Shown: positions 1 through 12,100 of the stretch, in pieces
Numbering within the stretch: position 1 is the stretch's first letter
Layout: every line of letters begins with the position of its first letter
NCBI RefSeq assembly: GCF_963576545.1
Contig: NC_083646.1
Location: forward strand, 22,448,989 to 22,512,988
Source of the DNA: Limanda limanda
Taxonomy: Eukaryota; Chordata; Actinopteri; Pleuronectiformes; Pleuronectidae
Length of the DNA: 64,000 bases
Direction of reading: 5' to 3'
The notes under the pieces: model-generated
What the model was told of the DNA's origin: nothing
The model's input: only the letters and a program-made list of their open reading frames with translations
Database searches by the model: none
Translations under genes and position numbers: made by a program

Positions 1-46
1 GGCTACAGCTTAACTTTTTTGTATTTATTCTTTTATACATTTTCAG

Positions 47-2511
47 AGATAAGGGCAGAGTCAGCATACATAGATGCAGCTGCCAGTGATGCTGCTGACC
101 AGAGTGAGGACAGTGCAAGTGCAGGTAGGCTATGTGAGGAGTATCTATACCAATATCTCTAGTCCAGAATTGTATAATATTCAGCAGTGTATCCCAGTAT
201 ACATCCTTGCCAGTGCCCATTAATTGCAAGTTGTGGATAGCAGAGTTTTATTTAATCATGTTTAAAAAAGGGGGGAGAAGGAGGCCATAGCTTTATTTCG
301 CTTTTTTCCCCTTTTTGGAAATACAGGAGGCTCAGGGTCAGGGAGCACAGGGAACCTGTTAGGAAAGAATGATTTAGGGACACGAGAAACAGGCCCAAAG
401 CAACCGAGACGGGACCAGTACCCCTCCACTAGTTTTGGAAAGCAGCAACGGTCTTTCCAGTACAAATGGTTTGAATCTTTTGACTGGCTGGAGTATTCTT
501 TGAGCAGAAACTCTTCACACTGTTTCTCATGCAAGCTCTTTGGGAAACACAACCCTAGAGCCAGCAAAGATGCCCTCCTCAGCACTGAGGGCTTTAATAA
601 CTGGAAAAGGGCCTTGGATAGCTACCGAGAGCATGAGGCAAGTGCTGTCCACAAGTCATCTATCCTGGCCTGGAAGAATTACAGAGCTACGCTAACAGAA
701 GGCGATGTTGTCGACCAAATGAATGTTGGAAATCCAGTCAGATTAGTGAAAGGAGAGAATACCTGCGGCGCATTGTGGCCGTCACTAGCCTTTTAGGGAA
801 ACAAGGCATTGCTTTCCGTGGTCATGATGAAACCAGCTCCTCCCTGAATCAGGGAAACTTTTTAGAAGTAATGAAGCTCCTTGAAGCCTTTGACCCCTTC
901 CTCCAGAACTACCAGGCCCCTTCTCATTCAACATATCTATCTCCTGCCTCGCAGAACAGCATGATCAAATGTTGTGCTGATGAAGTGACTGCAACCATCG
1001 TAGAAGAGATCAAGGCATCGAAAATGTATGCAGTGATGGCTGATGAGGCAAGAGATGGCCACGTTGAACAGCTTGCTGTTTGTGTGCGCTATGTTACAGC
1101 TGACGGCGGAGTCAAAGAGCGTCTCCTTGAACTTGTCACCCTTAAGGGATTGAATGCACAGTGCATCACTGACGCAATTGAAAATGTATTGGAGTCGAAT
1201 GGCCTTAATGATCTCCTGTGTGTCGCTCAGGCTTATGATGGAGCTTCCGTTATGAGTGGTTCAGTAAGTGGAGTTCAAGCTCGCTTTCGTGAGAAACACC
1301 CAGAAGCAGTGTACGTACACTGCTATGCTCATGAGCTGAACCTGGTTCTCTGCCATACGTGCAGGGCTGTTCCAGAAGCCAGTGACCTGTTTGAGACATT
1401 GGAGAGTGTCTACTGTTTCTTCAGTGTATCAATCGTAAACCATCAGAGATTCTCTGATGTCCAGATGCTCCTGGGCTTGAAGAAGAGTGAGCTTGTCCAG
1501 CTGTCAAAAACCCGATGGGCATGTCAGGTGAAGTCTGTGAGAGCAATGCTCAACAATCTGCCAGCTGTTTTAAAGTGCCTGGAAGAGAGTGCAACACCTC
1601 TGGCAGTCGGATTACTGTCAAAGCTGTCCAGGTTTTCAAATGTCTACCTGCTGGTCATGTTCCGGAGTATGCTGTCAACTACAGAGGGGCTGCACCTGTA
1701 CCTTCAGAAGGATTCTGTGGACTTGGCCCAAGCAACACTCTTTAAAGATGCAGTCCTTGACACACTGAAATCCATCCGAACCAATGAAATGGCAGACAAG
1801 CTTTACAATGAAGCAAAACACATCTATGATGCCAACAACATATGTGAGAGACGTCACAGTGGTCGCAGGCACAAACAGAGGGTGATGGAGGACTTTACAA
1901 TAGAGTCCACCTTGGGTACAAGGGCTCATCTGGGCACAGAACACCAGCTGAAACAAACTCTGTTGTACCCATGTCTTGACCGTATGGTAACTGAGCTAAA
2001 CAGCAGATTTTCTGATGTGGGGGCAGAGCTAATGCGAGGCATTCAAGCTTGCAACCCAGCGGCCGTTGATTTCTTCTGTGAGGATTCCCTAGAGCTGATT
2101 GCAACACATTATAAAATGTCATTGAAAAAAGAGGAGATCCTGGTGGCAAAGCAGTTCCTTTCTAGAAGAAAGAGAGAAGGTGCCGTTTCTGACATGGGCA
2201 GTGTTTACAAGCTACTTCACCCAGACATGTTCCCAACCTTGAGCTCAGTTGTCCAAGCAGCCTTGACAATACCTGTCAGCAGTTGCACGTGTGAGCGGTC
2301 GTTCAGTGTACTGCGCCGTGTCCACACCTGGCTGAGGAGAACCATGGGCCAGGAGAGGCTACATCATTTGGCTATTATGGCAGTGGAGAAGGATGCGCTT
2401 TGTGGCTTAGACCATGGTGAAGTCATTGACCGGTTTGCCCAAGTCAAACCGAGGAGATACCCACTTGTGCTCAAAGGACAAAGGTCCAAAGAAAGGAGCA
2501 AGAAACAGTGA
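47..2511 (+). pseudogene. hAT transposase with TTF-type zinc finger, split by a frameshift
   Basis: An exon at 47-124 (acceptor cag at 44-46, donor gtaggc at 125) joins in phase to an exon starting at 327. The joined frame reads through a TTF-type zinc-finger region (CFSCKLFGKH at about 525-555, then a conserved NNWKRALD segment). The frame then slips by one base between about 720 and 740: upstream it runs to a stop at 794-796, downstream it continues openly to 2511. The downstream 578 codons include REYLRRIVAVTSLLGKQ and FRGHDE (DUF4371-type), MADEARD at 1036-1056 and AYDGAS near 1231 as probable catalytic acidic motifs, a CYAHELNLVL stretch, and the hAT C-terminal dimerisation motif with CERSFS near 2291. 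The resemblance is to ZMYM1-like, TTF-type hAT transposases. The earlier exons lie outside the window. The slip could be a sequencing error, but as read the gene is broken. Confidence 0.82.
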
Positions 2512-2518
2512 AACGAGT

Positions 2519-2698
2519 GAAAATAAAAAGTTCACTACAAACAAGAAATGAACAAAGAAAGACAATACATGTAGAGTAACAGTTAATAATACACAGACAA
2601 ATGTACAAGTATACACAATATGGAAAGTGTAAAGTAAAGACAGATATACTGTAGAAGAAAAGAAATTAACAAAGACAAACGCATGACTACAGAAAGAT
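2519..2698 (+). repeat. 180-bp block, identical inverted copy at 6004-6183
   Basis: Base-by-base comparison shows that 2519-2698 equals the reverse complement of 6004-6183 with no gap and no mismatch that I can see. This copy begins eight bases after the transposase stop codon, inside the hAT 3' tail, and ends nine bases into the left arm of the hairpin at 2690-2743. Confidence 0.9.
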
Positions 2699-2743
2699 AA
2701 GATGTTTAAAAGGCTCTTGCCTTTTAAACATCTTATCTTTCTG
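2690..2743. repeat. Perfect hairpin: 25-bp arms, 4-base loop
   Basis: Bases 2690-2714 are perfectly complementary to 2719-2743 around a TCTT loop (2715-2718). It sits inside the hAT 3' non-coding region. Subterminal palindromes can serve as transposase binding sites or as transcription-end structures, but the role here is unknown. Confidence 0.9.
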
Positions 2744-3037
2744 CATTTCTGCATTGTATACTTTTTCAGACATTGTTTACTATTGTGAAACTAATACAAA
2801 TATGTGAAGAATACATATATGACTATGTGACTCATTTATTATCGAAATGTTTAATGTTGGTGCTTATGAATGAGGCACTTTTTTGTTAAGACAAAGGGAA
2901 GTTTGTGAAAATCTATATTTTTACCATTGGTATTAATAAACTGCATACATTGTTTATTTTGTTATTTGTTATTATTTTCAAAAATTGCATGCGCAGTTAC
3001 GTTTTGGCCCTGGGCTAAGCCCCGGATCTTTCAGAAA

Positions 3038-3053
3038 CCTAGAAATGCCCCTG
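3038..3053 (-). repeat. Right terminal inverted repeat of the hAT element
   Basis: The sequence reads CAGGGGCATTTCTAGG inward on the minus strand, matching the CAGGG-type start of hAT ends. The following tctaatat is the candidate target-site duplication. Confidence 0.75.
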
Positions 3054-3061
3054 TCTAATAT

Positions 3062-5649
3062 ATAATATAATCCCTTAGAGAAGGAACCACATTAATTTTC
3101 ATATGTGGAAAAACAGATGTGTGCATTCATGTGTTTCCACGTTTTGGAACATTTTGGAGGTAAAATGTGTGTAGGACCTGTAATACCCATGTGGAAGCCA
3201 TGTCATTACATGTGCTTTCATGATTCACATGTGCTCTATATGTTGCCCCATGTGGTTACATGTTGACACTTACAGTAAAATTCATGTTTTTTTTTGGTAA
3301 AGCACACAAAATATTATATGGAACACGAGGATGGATATATTTGCAGCCATAAACATTAACACACACCAAACAAGTGCATTTCTAGTCATTTTCCAGTGAG
3401 CAGTTATATTGAGTCATATGTCCGAGGTGTTACTGTCTCTTCAGTTTTTCAAAGAATCCTTAAAGAAAAAGCTCCATTCTATTTTGACTGACACTAATTG
3501 AAATGATGTGGCACTCAGGATGCTTCAGGATGCAGTGCTAGAAACTGGACTAACCACAATAGGCTCCATATGGTGTTTTACTTTAAGTTGAGTTGTGGGT
3601 GCCTGTCTGTTTCTGTCAGCCTTTAATGGTCTCACAGTGGTGATTGCGTGTGTCATGGTGACCGGATTTAATTGGTTGGTATGAATTATTGCGCAGGTGG
3701 TTTCTGGATGACATTTTGTGGGATATAAAAGGGCTTCCAGCAGCTTCAGCAAGATCACACCTTAAATCTGCCGGCAGGCAGCTTTGTGTTACTATTTGTA
3801 TTCAGTTTCATATTGAATCATGCAGAGAATTGTTGATTTGTTTTGGTTGGCAGGATGTTTTCTGTTATTTTATGGTTTTTAGTTTGGTGTTGTTTATTTT
3901 ACAGACTTTTTTGTCTGAATATGTAATTATAGGTTTGGTTGAGTTTCAGTACCACTTGTTATTTTGCTGTAGCTGCTGCTTTAGGCTGTTTCCTCAAAGG
4001 CTTGAAAGATGAGAGTCATTTTGATATTGTCCTATAAGCTTTAATTTAGGTGAAAACCCTAAGTTCCTTCAGTTGAAATGGCTTTGCACTAAAATGAAGG
4101 TGGATGAGCTCCAACATTCAAATAGATTGTTCCAAACAGCTGCAGCAGCTTTGGAGATTAAACAAAAATCCCTGCGTTGCCTTTTCCCTTTCTGTGTTTT
4201 AGCATCTTGGCCTGGTGACAAAGTTGTTGGACTGGCGTGTTAGTTTTTGTCCAAATAAATCATCCAGGTTATCGTTGTTCCAAACTCTGCAAATATTTTT
4301 CTCTCAGATCATTTGCTCTATTGAGGATTTGACACATGTTCCTTTCCTCTGGATAAAGGGATGACTACATCACACATGGACCGTGCAGTTAGAAGGATTT
4401 TCTGTGGTTGGTGTTGGTTCATCTGTCAATTCACCACTATTAGGCATAGCACTTACTCTGGATATAATCTTTAGTGCATGGACCACCAACAACCTTGGGT
4501 AATATCATTTCTTCTCCTGCATAAAACGACGGACCACTGGCCTCGTTCAGCAAGCAACTCAGCATGGAGCCTCTTACTGTCTGGTAATAGCCCAACAAGG
4601 GGTCTGCTATTAATGTTTGAAGATACGACAGAACATGTTTTCAGCTCTCATTTGCAACCCGTATACAGATGCCTGGCTCGCTGTGAGGGAAATTAAACCG
4701 CATCATATGTGGGAGACCTCTTAGTCCTTTATGGATGAACGAATATCAAATCCTATCAGGGAGATAAGAAGCTGCTGGTTTTCTACGTTTCCAGTCTCCA
4801 GATGAGCTTGAGAGAGGAAATGTATACTCCGAAGCAACAGAAAGTAATATCCTGTCCGAAAGGTGCACCGAGGCAAAAGATGACGTTCAAAATCACTTTC
4901 TTTGCTCTCGCCAACTGATATCAGTGCTCTCTTTATTACCACCCCCTCAGAGTCACTATGAATCCTCTTTCATTTGCTTTCAAATCATTATATGAGGAAC
5001 ACTCCACGCTATTTACAATGACAAACTGAAACTACCTTTGTGAATGAAGTGCAGATCGTAAAAAGAGAGAGAAAGAGTATAGATAGATGGATGGAGAGTA
5101 GACTAATTGTGAACTGCTTGATGGTAACAATGGCACAGAGAGTTTGAATTTGTTAACATTTCCAATTGGCCTTTTTCTAGAGCTACAGACTTTACACCTT
5201 GTAAAACCCTTACAACTGTCTCTCTTTCAAATCACTCTCACACTGACACTCTGCTGGAGTCTCAGTGTGTATTGATTTGCCGTCGTTCATTGTGGAAATG
5301 CAATGTGTAAATTGGCAGCTTTTCACCTCTATGAGGCATTAGCTCGCTGCTCAGAAGGGATGTTGTGCTGCCAGATTGTAACTCAACAGACGACACACAC
5401 ACACAAGCAGGGCGTCCTCCTGCTGCCGTCAACTGAAGAAATGTTATCCTAGCATCAATCAGGGATTATGAATGAGCTATTAAGAATGTTTGAACAATTC
5501 TCTCATTACAATGAATATGCTTGTAACGAACAGATTTAATTTAGAATGTACAACCCAGTTGTTGCCACACACTCATGGAGCTGCGCTGTGATTTAGCATC
5601 ACCGTGTGTAATAATTTAGCAAGACGCCTCAGAGTAAGAAGGTTCCAAT
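3062..5649. other. Intergenic, no gene recognised
   Basis: AT-rich sequence. 3090-3290 is full of CATGTG/CACATG words and may be a decayed repeat. A TATA-like word (gatataaaag) lies near 3721. No open frame here shows recognisable protein similarity or paired splice sites. Confidence 0.6.
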
Positions 5650-5887
5650 CCTGTGTGGAGTTTGCATGTTCTCCCCATGTTTGTGTGGGTTCTCTCCTGC
5701 TTCCTCCTACAGAACCAAGGCATCCAGATTGGGGATTGGTTTAATTGGAAACTCTCCAAAGGTGTGAATGGTTCTTTGTCTGTATATGTTGCCTCTGTAA
5801 TATTTAGGCGACCTGTCCAGGGTGTAGGGTGGGATTGGCACCCTGAAAGGATAATCGGTATTACTGGATGGATGAATGGTTGGATGA
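5650..5887 (+). repeat. Decayed teleost LINE/SINE 3'-end repeat
   Basis: The order of motifs is that of a very common fish retroposon: gtgtggagtttgcatgttct, a C/T-rich stretch, ggtgtgaatggtt, gcgacctgtccagggtgta, gaaaggataatcgg, and a gatggatgaatgg tail. It is clearly diverged. The family name is not certain from memory, although RTE/Expander-like 3' ends look like this. Confidence 0.65.
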
Positions 5888-6003
5888 GAGAAATTAAGCC
5901 TGGACTGGAGTAAGAGAGAGAACCAAGAAACTGAGACCCAGGGAAGTTTGCAGGCAGGTTGTCAGGAATGAGTTCTGGTGCTGAGGTAAATTTCTTTGCA
6001 TCC

Positions 6004-6183
6004 ATCTTTCTGTAGTCATGCGTTTGTCTTTGTTAATTTCTTTTCTTCTACAGTATATCTGTCTTTACTTTACACTTTCCATATTGTGTATACTTGTACA
6101 TTTGTCTGTGTATTATTAACTGTTACTCTACATGTATTGTCTTTCTTTGTTCATTTCTTGTTTGTAGTGAACTTTTTATTTTC
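6004..6183 (-). repeat. Inverted 180-bp copy of the hAT tail block
   Basis: This is the exact reverse complement of 2519-2698. The flanks on both sides do not match the hAT element, so only this block was copied. No transposon terminus or target-site duplication is visible at its edges. Confidence 0.9.
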
Positions 6184-8724
6184 CAGAATCTAAGCCTCTT
6201 AAGGCTGGCAGAGAACCAGATCAACCCAATCGAGCAGGGCAGAGTATTGCAGGCCTCAGCCAAGTGGATATTGTCAGGGATGGATCAATGATCCTGAACT
6301 CAGACAATGAGGAGGTGTTGGCAAACAAGGCAGAAAAAAACTGGGACTATAATTACTCTGACTTCAAAGTTGTATTACGTGAGCATAGTTTAAGTGACCA
6401 TTGTTTGTCCATCTGAATAGAATTACCCTGCTATCACATGCTCGTCGGAAGGTCCCATTTCCCAAGTGGGTGTTTCGACTTTGAAAGTCAGAATGTGGAA
6501 AAAACATGGATGCTGTAAACAAAATATAGTGTATATGTGTTTAAAGTGTTTAAAAATAAAACCTAGAGACGTCTTTACATAACAACACAGAACAGAGAAA
6601 AAGGATCAGGTGTGACAGGCATATAAATAATTGATGCATGTTTATATGTGTAATATGTGTTGATATGTCATAAAAGATGTAAATTGGCTAAAAAGTATGT
6701 TTAAATTACAAGTGACAAAAATCCAATTTCAACAAGTTCACATTAGAGCTGATTTAAAAAGTAAGTTACTTGGTTTACGAGTGATGTCAGCACCTTGGCA
6801 ACTCGTGTACAGTAACAGTATGAGTTGTTATTCAGGCTTGATGTTCACTTGTATTTCCCCAGTCAGAAACTAATTTTGCAGATTATTCCGACATCACGTG
6901 AACGCACAGTCAGACACGGACAAGGACCAAAACGGCGACACAAAACCCACGAGAGGAGCGAGGCAGGGGGATGGACACAAAATGACAAATAGAGCTGCAG
7001 GTCCACTAATCCCAACAGCTGCACTTCTATAAAGTTCAGCGTCACTCAAGAGAGGGATTAAAAAAGTCAGCAGCAGCAACTGAGTTTTATTCTTTAATAC
7101 TATTGGTACTATCGCTCCTGACTCTGTCCTGGCAGGTCAAAAGATGGACATTGTGCCAGTCCTGTCATCTGTGACGATAGCTCTATAAAAATGAGTAAAA
7201 TGAAAGTTGGAGTGAAATAAAAAAAATATATAATTTAAGATTCAAATGAAAGAAACAAGCAACCACTGCGGTGCACAACAGAGCGTAGTGTAGTTTCCTC
7301 TTCAAAGCAAGAGCAGTCTATACTGACCATCACACAGAGTTGGCATCTGGTAGCAACAACAATAAATGTTTGAGGGTAGCGCCGCTCTCCATCAGCCTCT
7401 CCTGTAAACAGCTGGCAGGTGGAGATCTCAGCAGATGTGAAACAAGAATGTACAAGCGCACAAAGATTTGATCTGTTGACGAGATAAAAAAAGACGGAAA
7501 AACCACAGTGAGATCACAATCTCACTGTTTGTTCCAGCTTCACGATGCTTAACAATTTTGGTTGTTTAGTTCATATCTGCCCTCAGAACAGGAAATGCAG
7601 AGCCCCTTTATCTAGAGCTTTAGCCGCAAACAGGTTTGGTTGTGTTCCTACTTTGGAAAAACTCCAGTGTGTCTAACTTTTTAGCCCACAACAAAAAGCT
7701 GCTGTGAATGAATCAAAGTACGAATTTGAGGCAGAAAGTGATCTGGTGGTGAGACAAGGTTCGTCTCCTTAGCTTTAAGACTCCAAGCAGCTAACTCTGC
7801 TCAAATTTAAAACTAGATCTATCAACACATTTAAACAACTGAATGTTTAAACAGCAAAAAGCTTTTGGGCTGAAACTTTGTCTTAGAGACAACAATTTGA
7901 CTCAGAGACTTGTTAGTCTAAGTGATGTAACCAAGATTTGCACTGAAGACAGTCTTCTTGAACCACAATTTCTTATTTCCTTATACTGTTGGGCGACGGT
8001 CAAAATTCATCAGAAGAACATTGCAACTGTTTTGGTTGTGCGCACCACTGCCTCACAACAACAAAGTTTTAGGTTCTGTTAGCTCAGAAGGAAATGTTCA
8101 GTGTAGGTAGAATCCCGGTTACAGTGTTATAGTCCTGATGAGAATTTCTGAGAAACACTGGGTAGCATTTGTCAATTTAAACTGTTATTCTTGCATTATG
8201 CCAAAAATCTTCATTAAATCTCTAGCACCAGTTTGAGCCTGTGTGACATCATTCTGTGTGCTGCTACATTAAAACTGAAGTAACACATACTCAATGTTGC
8301 GCACTAACACGCACACACCAGACAAACATATTATGAGGAAAGTGCAGTTGCTCTCCATCGTGGCCACCTGCTCAACTTCCAGACTGTCCATCATCTAGGA
8401 AGAGCCGATCAAGCCAGTTGACTATGACGGGGTGACACCCTGGAGGGTGCAGCAGCAGATGGAGAGGAGCCCTAAATAAATGGCACTGAAATGTATTGAC
8501 ACTTATCTGAAGCAACATACTGTAAACTCGGCTGCGTGTTTCACTCCGGTCCATCTGGGCTAAAGTGTAAGTGTGGATGTAAGAAAGTCATATACGGGCA
8601 AAATCACACGTCAGTCAAACATGGTCCATTGGTGACATGTTACAGAAATGACACTTAAAAACAGCGATGTACGGTAAACATCACTAAAAAGTCAACTGTA
8701 ATACATTATAGCAGACTTAGGCTT
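6184..8724. other. Intergenic, no gene recognised
   Basis: AT-rich, with short open frames only and no recognisable coding similarity. Two overlapping minus-strand frames near 6863-7079 lack any supporting motif. Confidence 0.6.
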
Positions 8725-9126
8725 TGTCTCAATTCAGGGGCCGCATCCATCCGAGGCTGCACTTGAAGACCGATTTTGTCAAAGCGGCACGACTGTCCCA
8801 ATTGGAAGGCTCCACCAAATGCATTTGACAAATGCGTCCTTCCACCTCCGACCAATGGAGGCTCCACCAGCTGGATTCTCCCTAGCCCAACATATCCATG
8901 TTGAAAAAACATCTTTTTAACATTATTAATCCTCCTGAGAATGTATTTCGTCCATAGCTCTGTTTCTAGGGGACGACTGTAAGGGTGGTGCTTTTGATGC
9001 CATTAGAAGATCAGATCCTGCACTTTCCGTTTGGACGATGCGGTCTACGCGGCCGATGAAGGATGCAGCCAAAGTTGGCTGGTTTGACTGAGTCCTCTGA
9101 AGGATGCGGCCCCTGAATTGAGGAAC
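8725..9126. mobile_element. Non-autonomous DNA transposon (MITE)
   Basis: The left end (ctcaattcaggggccgcatc at about 8729-8748) is the inverted complement of the right end (gatgcggcccctgaattgag at about 9104-9123). The interior, about 350 bp, has no transposase frame. Scattered further complementary words (ggatgcagcc, tccaccaatgg-like) suggest a partly palindromic interior. Terminal repeats of this length with no coding content fit a MITE. The superfamily is not assigned because no target-site duplication is clear. Confidence 0.7.
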
Positions 9127-12100
9127 AGCTTTATGTGCATCAAGTACGCTTCCTGTCAGTTGCCTTATCAATAATTTAGTCCATTCATTACTTTGTGATT
9201 CCATACAACAGTTTGTTCAACACCAACTTTTCTTAGAATAAGGTCCATGGTCCATTTCCATGAAATTTGCTAGGTACTCATCATACTGAGAGGACATGTG
9301 GATGGAGAAGGGCCGCCTGACTCCCACTGGGCATATTAGTAATCCATAGGGTCGTCCTCTCAAAGCTTGCATTTGAAGTGGCTGCTAACATTTCAAGATG
9401 AAAGTCACCTACAAAGAAATGCCAAATGGACACACAAATAACAAAGACAAAAATAATCCATCAAAGATAGAGGAAAAAGGACCCCTAAGATACATAAAAT
9501 GGTGCAAGACTTGTAAATAACATCAGAGAAAGAGGATGTTTACAAGGCGTCAAAATGATGTCAAACTGACAAAGTGGCCTGAAGCAGCTAAAAAGAGATG
9601 TCAAACAAACAGACACAAACAACAGAGAGAAATAAATAAATGTAAAACAGGCTTGAAGAGACTGAACAGATACAAATAGATGTCAAGCGAAGAGAAACCA
9701 AACAACAGAGAACAGTGACAGATACATCTAATGACCTTGAAGAGAAACAAAACAACCACAAAGAGATGAAAACGGCTACAAAGGGACATCATTTAACTAC
9801 AAAGTACAGATGGGCCCAGGACAAATAAACTTCAAGATAGATTATGCTTTTAACATTATACACCTGTGACCACATACATTTGATAATAGATCATCCTCTG
9901 TTCCGATGTAAGATATCGATTGGTTATTGTGAAATTATGTGATTGCCTCGCTAGATGCAACAAAAATGACCTTGAATATTATTTGCTGGCGGAAAATATT
10001 TTGCCAGCTTGTTCTGTTTAAATTTTTTTAAAAAGGCTTAATTATCAGGTGCAATAATATAGAGCCTTAATGTTAGTTTAAACCACGGGGACACAGGCCT
10101 TGTATCATATTAGGAAGTAGTTCTGCTCGACACTGCTCATTAATGCTAATGAGGGAGAACAGTGAGATCTAAAACTGGTTTAATCTCTTTCTCGTTGAGC
10201 TGTGCCCAACATGGGTCTATAAATCCAGTTGTTCTGTCAACTCTCCAGCTGACTCACCGCTGTCTTCCTCATCAAACACCATAAACAAGGGAAGCCGCGG
10301 ATTAGTCCCAGTTAAATACACTAAGCTCATTTGATAATCGCAGCTTCTCCCCAATCTCCGCTAATTGACAATGAATGTGAAATTAATCTACATGAATGGC
10401 TGCGAGTCCCCATCAGTATTATCAGTGTTACATGAATGGATTTTGTTCCCGAATTTCATGGCCTTTGTGGCATTAAGCTGTTTTGATCTAATTCCAGCTC
10501 GCTGATATGCAGGTGGCTGAATAGCACCACAGGGTGCCCTTGAGACCATTGGAGGATTTTACTGTAGAGTCTTTATAGAGTCAGATTACCACAGGACCAT
10601 TCCACACATGATCTAACTGCTGTTCTCTCTTTACATTGACCACAGGGACAATTTAGTGGAGTAATTTCCAACAGTATATCTATAACTTCAGGTACATTAT
10701 AGAGAACAGAAAGAAGAATGAATCTTGGTTAAGGAAACCATGGTGTGCAAACATTGTTAACCCTTTCATAGTATTTTCAACAGTTTGGTGGAGAATGTCT
10801 CCAGCAGCGATATTGCTGATAAATTTGACTCAACCCACTTTAAGTCGACTGTTTATTTCACTCAAAATATATAGTTTATCGCGTAAAGACCCAAGGGGAC
10901 TTGGCTGCTGTAGATGTTACTGCTACTGGTCTAAAAGTAAGATTTAAATATTGTTTTAAATCATGAAACATCTTCACACTTTTAGCTGGTGCTGTTCATT
11001 GCTTTCTCTGGTTAAGATGGAAAGATAAAAATACCTGTAAATGAATGAATCCCTGTCATTAGAGAGAAAGAGATCCTACTAAACTAATAATCTTACATGT
11101 GTGAGCTGGTGCTATTCTAACACTTTCACATCAAATGTTTACTACACCTTGGCTGACTTTAGATCTTTTTTAGTTATGTTGTTAGTGGAATCCCACATGT
11201 GTATGTTTGTATATATGTAAGCTTGAATGAACAAACTGTTAAGTGCATTTTTAACCGATGTTATCACAAAGTGTGTGAACCCGAATTTTCCAAACCTTGC
11301 AGTTCAATATCCACTTGCAGTGACATTATTGAACTTGTAGTACTTGGTTCATTAACTTGAGACAAGGTTTTTATTTACATTTAACACAAAAACTTTTCCT
11401 CTGTTTTTTATGTGGTGGTAAACAAGCCATTAGCACAGCAATCAGGATTCGTGTCCTGTTACTGCCACTCGTTAATCTGCGGAAGTGTCCAGTGAGTGAG
11501 AGGAAACAAGAACCCACTTCTAACAACGATTGGAAAGTTTTAGTAAGCTATCAGTAATGTAAGTAGAGCCCTGGCAGATTTAGCCATAATTTCACAGTAT
11601 TATTATCCTTATCACAATATTATCATTGTTAATTCTTGTGATTCAGTCAATATGGTAGAATGATATACAGAAAAAGTCAACACAAATAAGTACAAGCTTA
11701 TAATAAGATGCGCTTGAATCTTGATGTAATCCCGTTCTTTCAAATGAGCTCATCAGTAATCAATGAAGATCTTAATAATAATAATAATAATAATCCATTT
11801 GTGTACACATTTAAGATTTGTTTCCAGTCAAGGACAATAGTGTGAAATGTGTGAAATTCATGTGAAGGTTCCACTATCCATTGGGACTTATTTCTTCTGT
11901 GGTTTCTTTTCTACATATGAGATTGAATTCCAGTTGTATAAGTGGCAGGAATAGCACTTTAACTGATCACTGCCCGAGTCACAAAGACACACAAATAAAT
12001 CTTAGTGAAGCAGGAGCTAATAACACTGAGGTGAGAGGAGAGGCTGGAGGAAAAAGTGTGATCCAGATTCCCGCAGAAGCCCTCTGCGTAACAGAAACCA

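Larger units (their letters stand above)
1..3053 (+). mobile_element. hAT-superfamily DNA transposon, right-hand part
   Basis: The stretch holds a transposase-derived gene (47-2511), then a non-coding tail that ends in a sharp terminal inverted repeat at 3038-3053. Read inward on the minus strand this end is CAGGGGCATTTCTAGG, a typical hAT terminus. The eight bases after it (tctaatat, 3054-3061) are the expected place for an 8-bp target-site duplication. The matching left end and the other duplication copy lie before base 1, so neither the total length nor the duplication can be verified. The tail also contains a perfect 25-bp-arm hairpin (2690-2743) and a 180-bp block (2519-2698) that recurs inverted at 6004-6183. 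Confidence 0.8.

Noticed and set aside
262..585. Minus-strand open frame of 107 codons
   Set aside because: It lies antisense to the hAT transposase exon, whose plus-strand frame has clear motifs and splice sites.
2407..2754. Minus-strand frame with a protein near-duplicate at 5996-6193
   Set aside because: Both arise from the 180-bp inverted DNA repeat. The shared hydrophobic peptide is a translation of non-coding hAT tail.
3689..4012. 107-codon frame just after a TATA-like word
   Set aside because: The translation is a low-complexity Phe/Leu/Cys-rich string from T-rich DNA, with no family resemblance.
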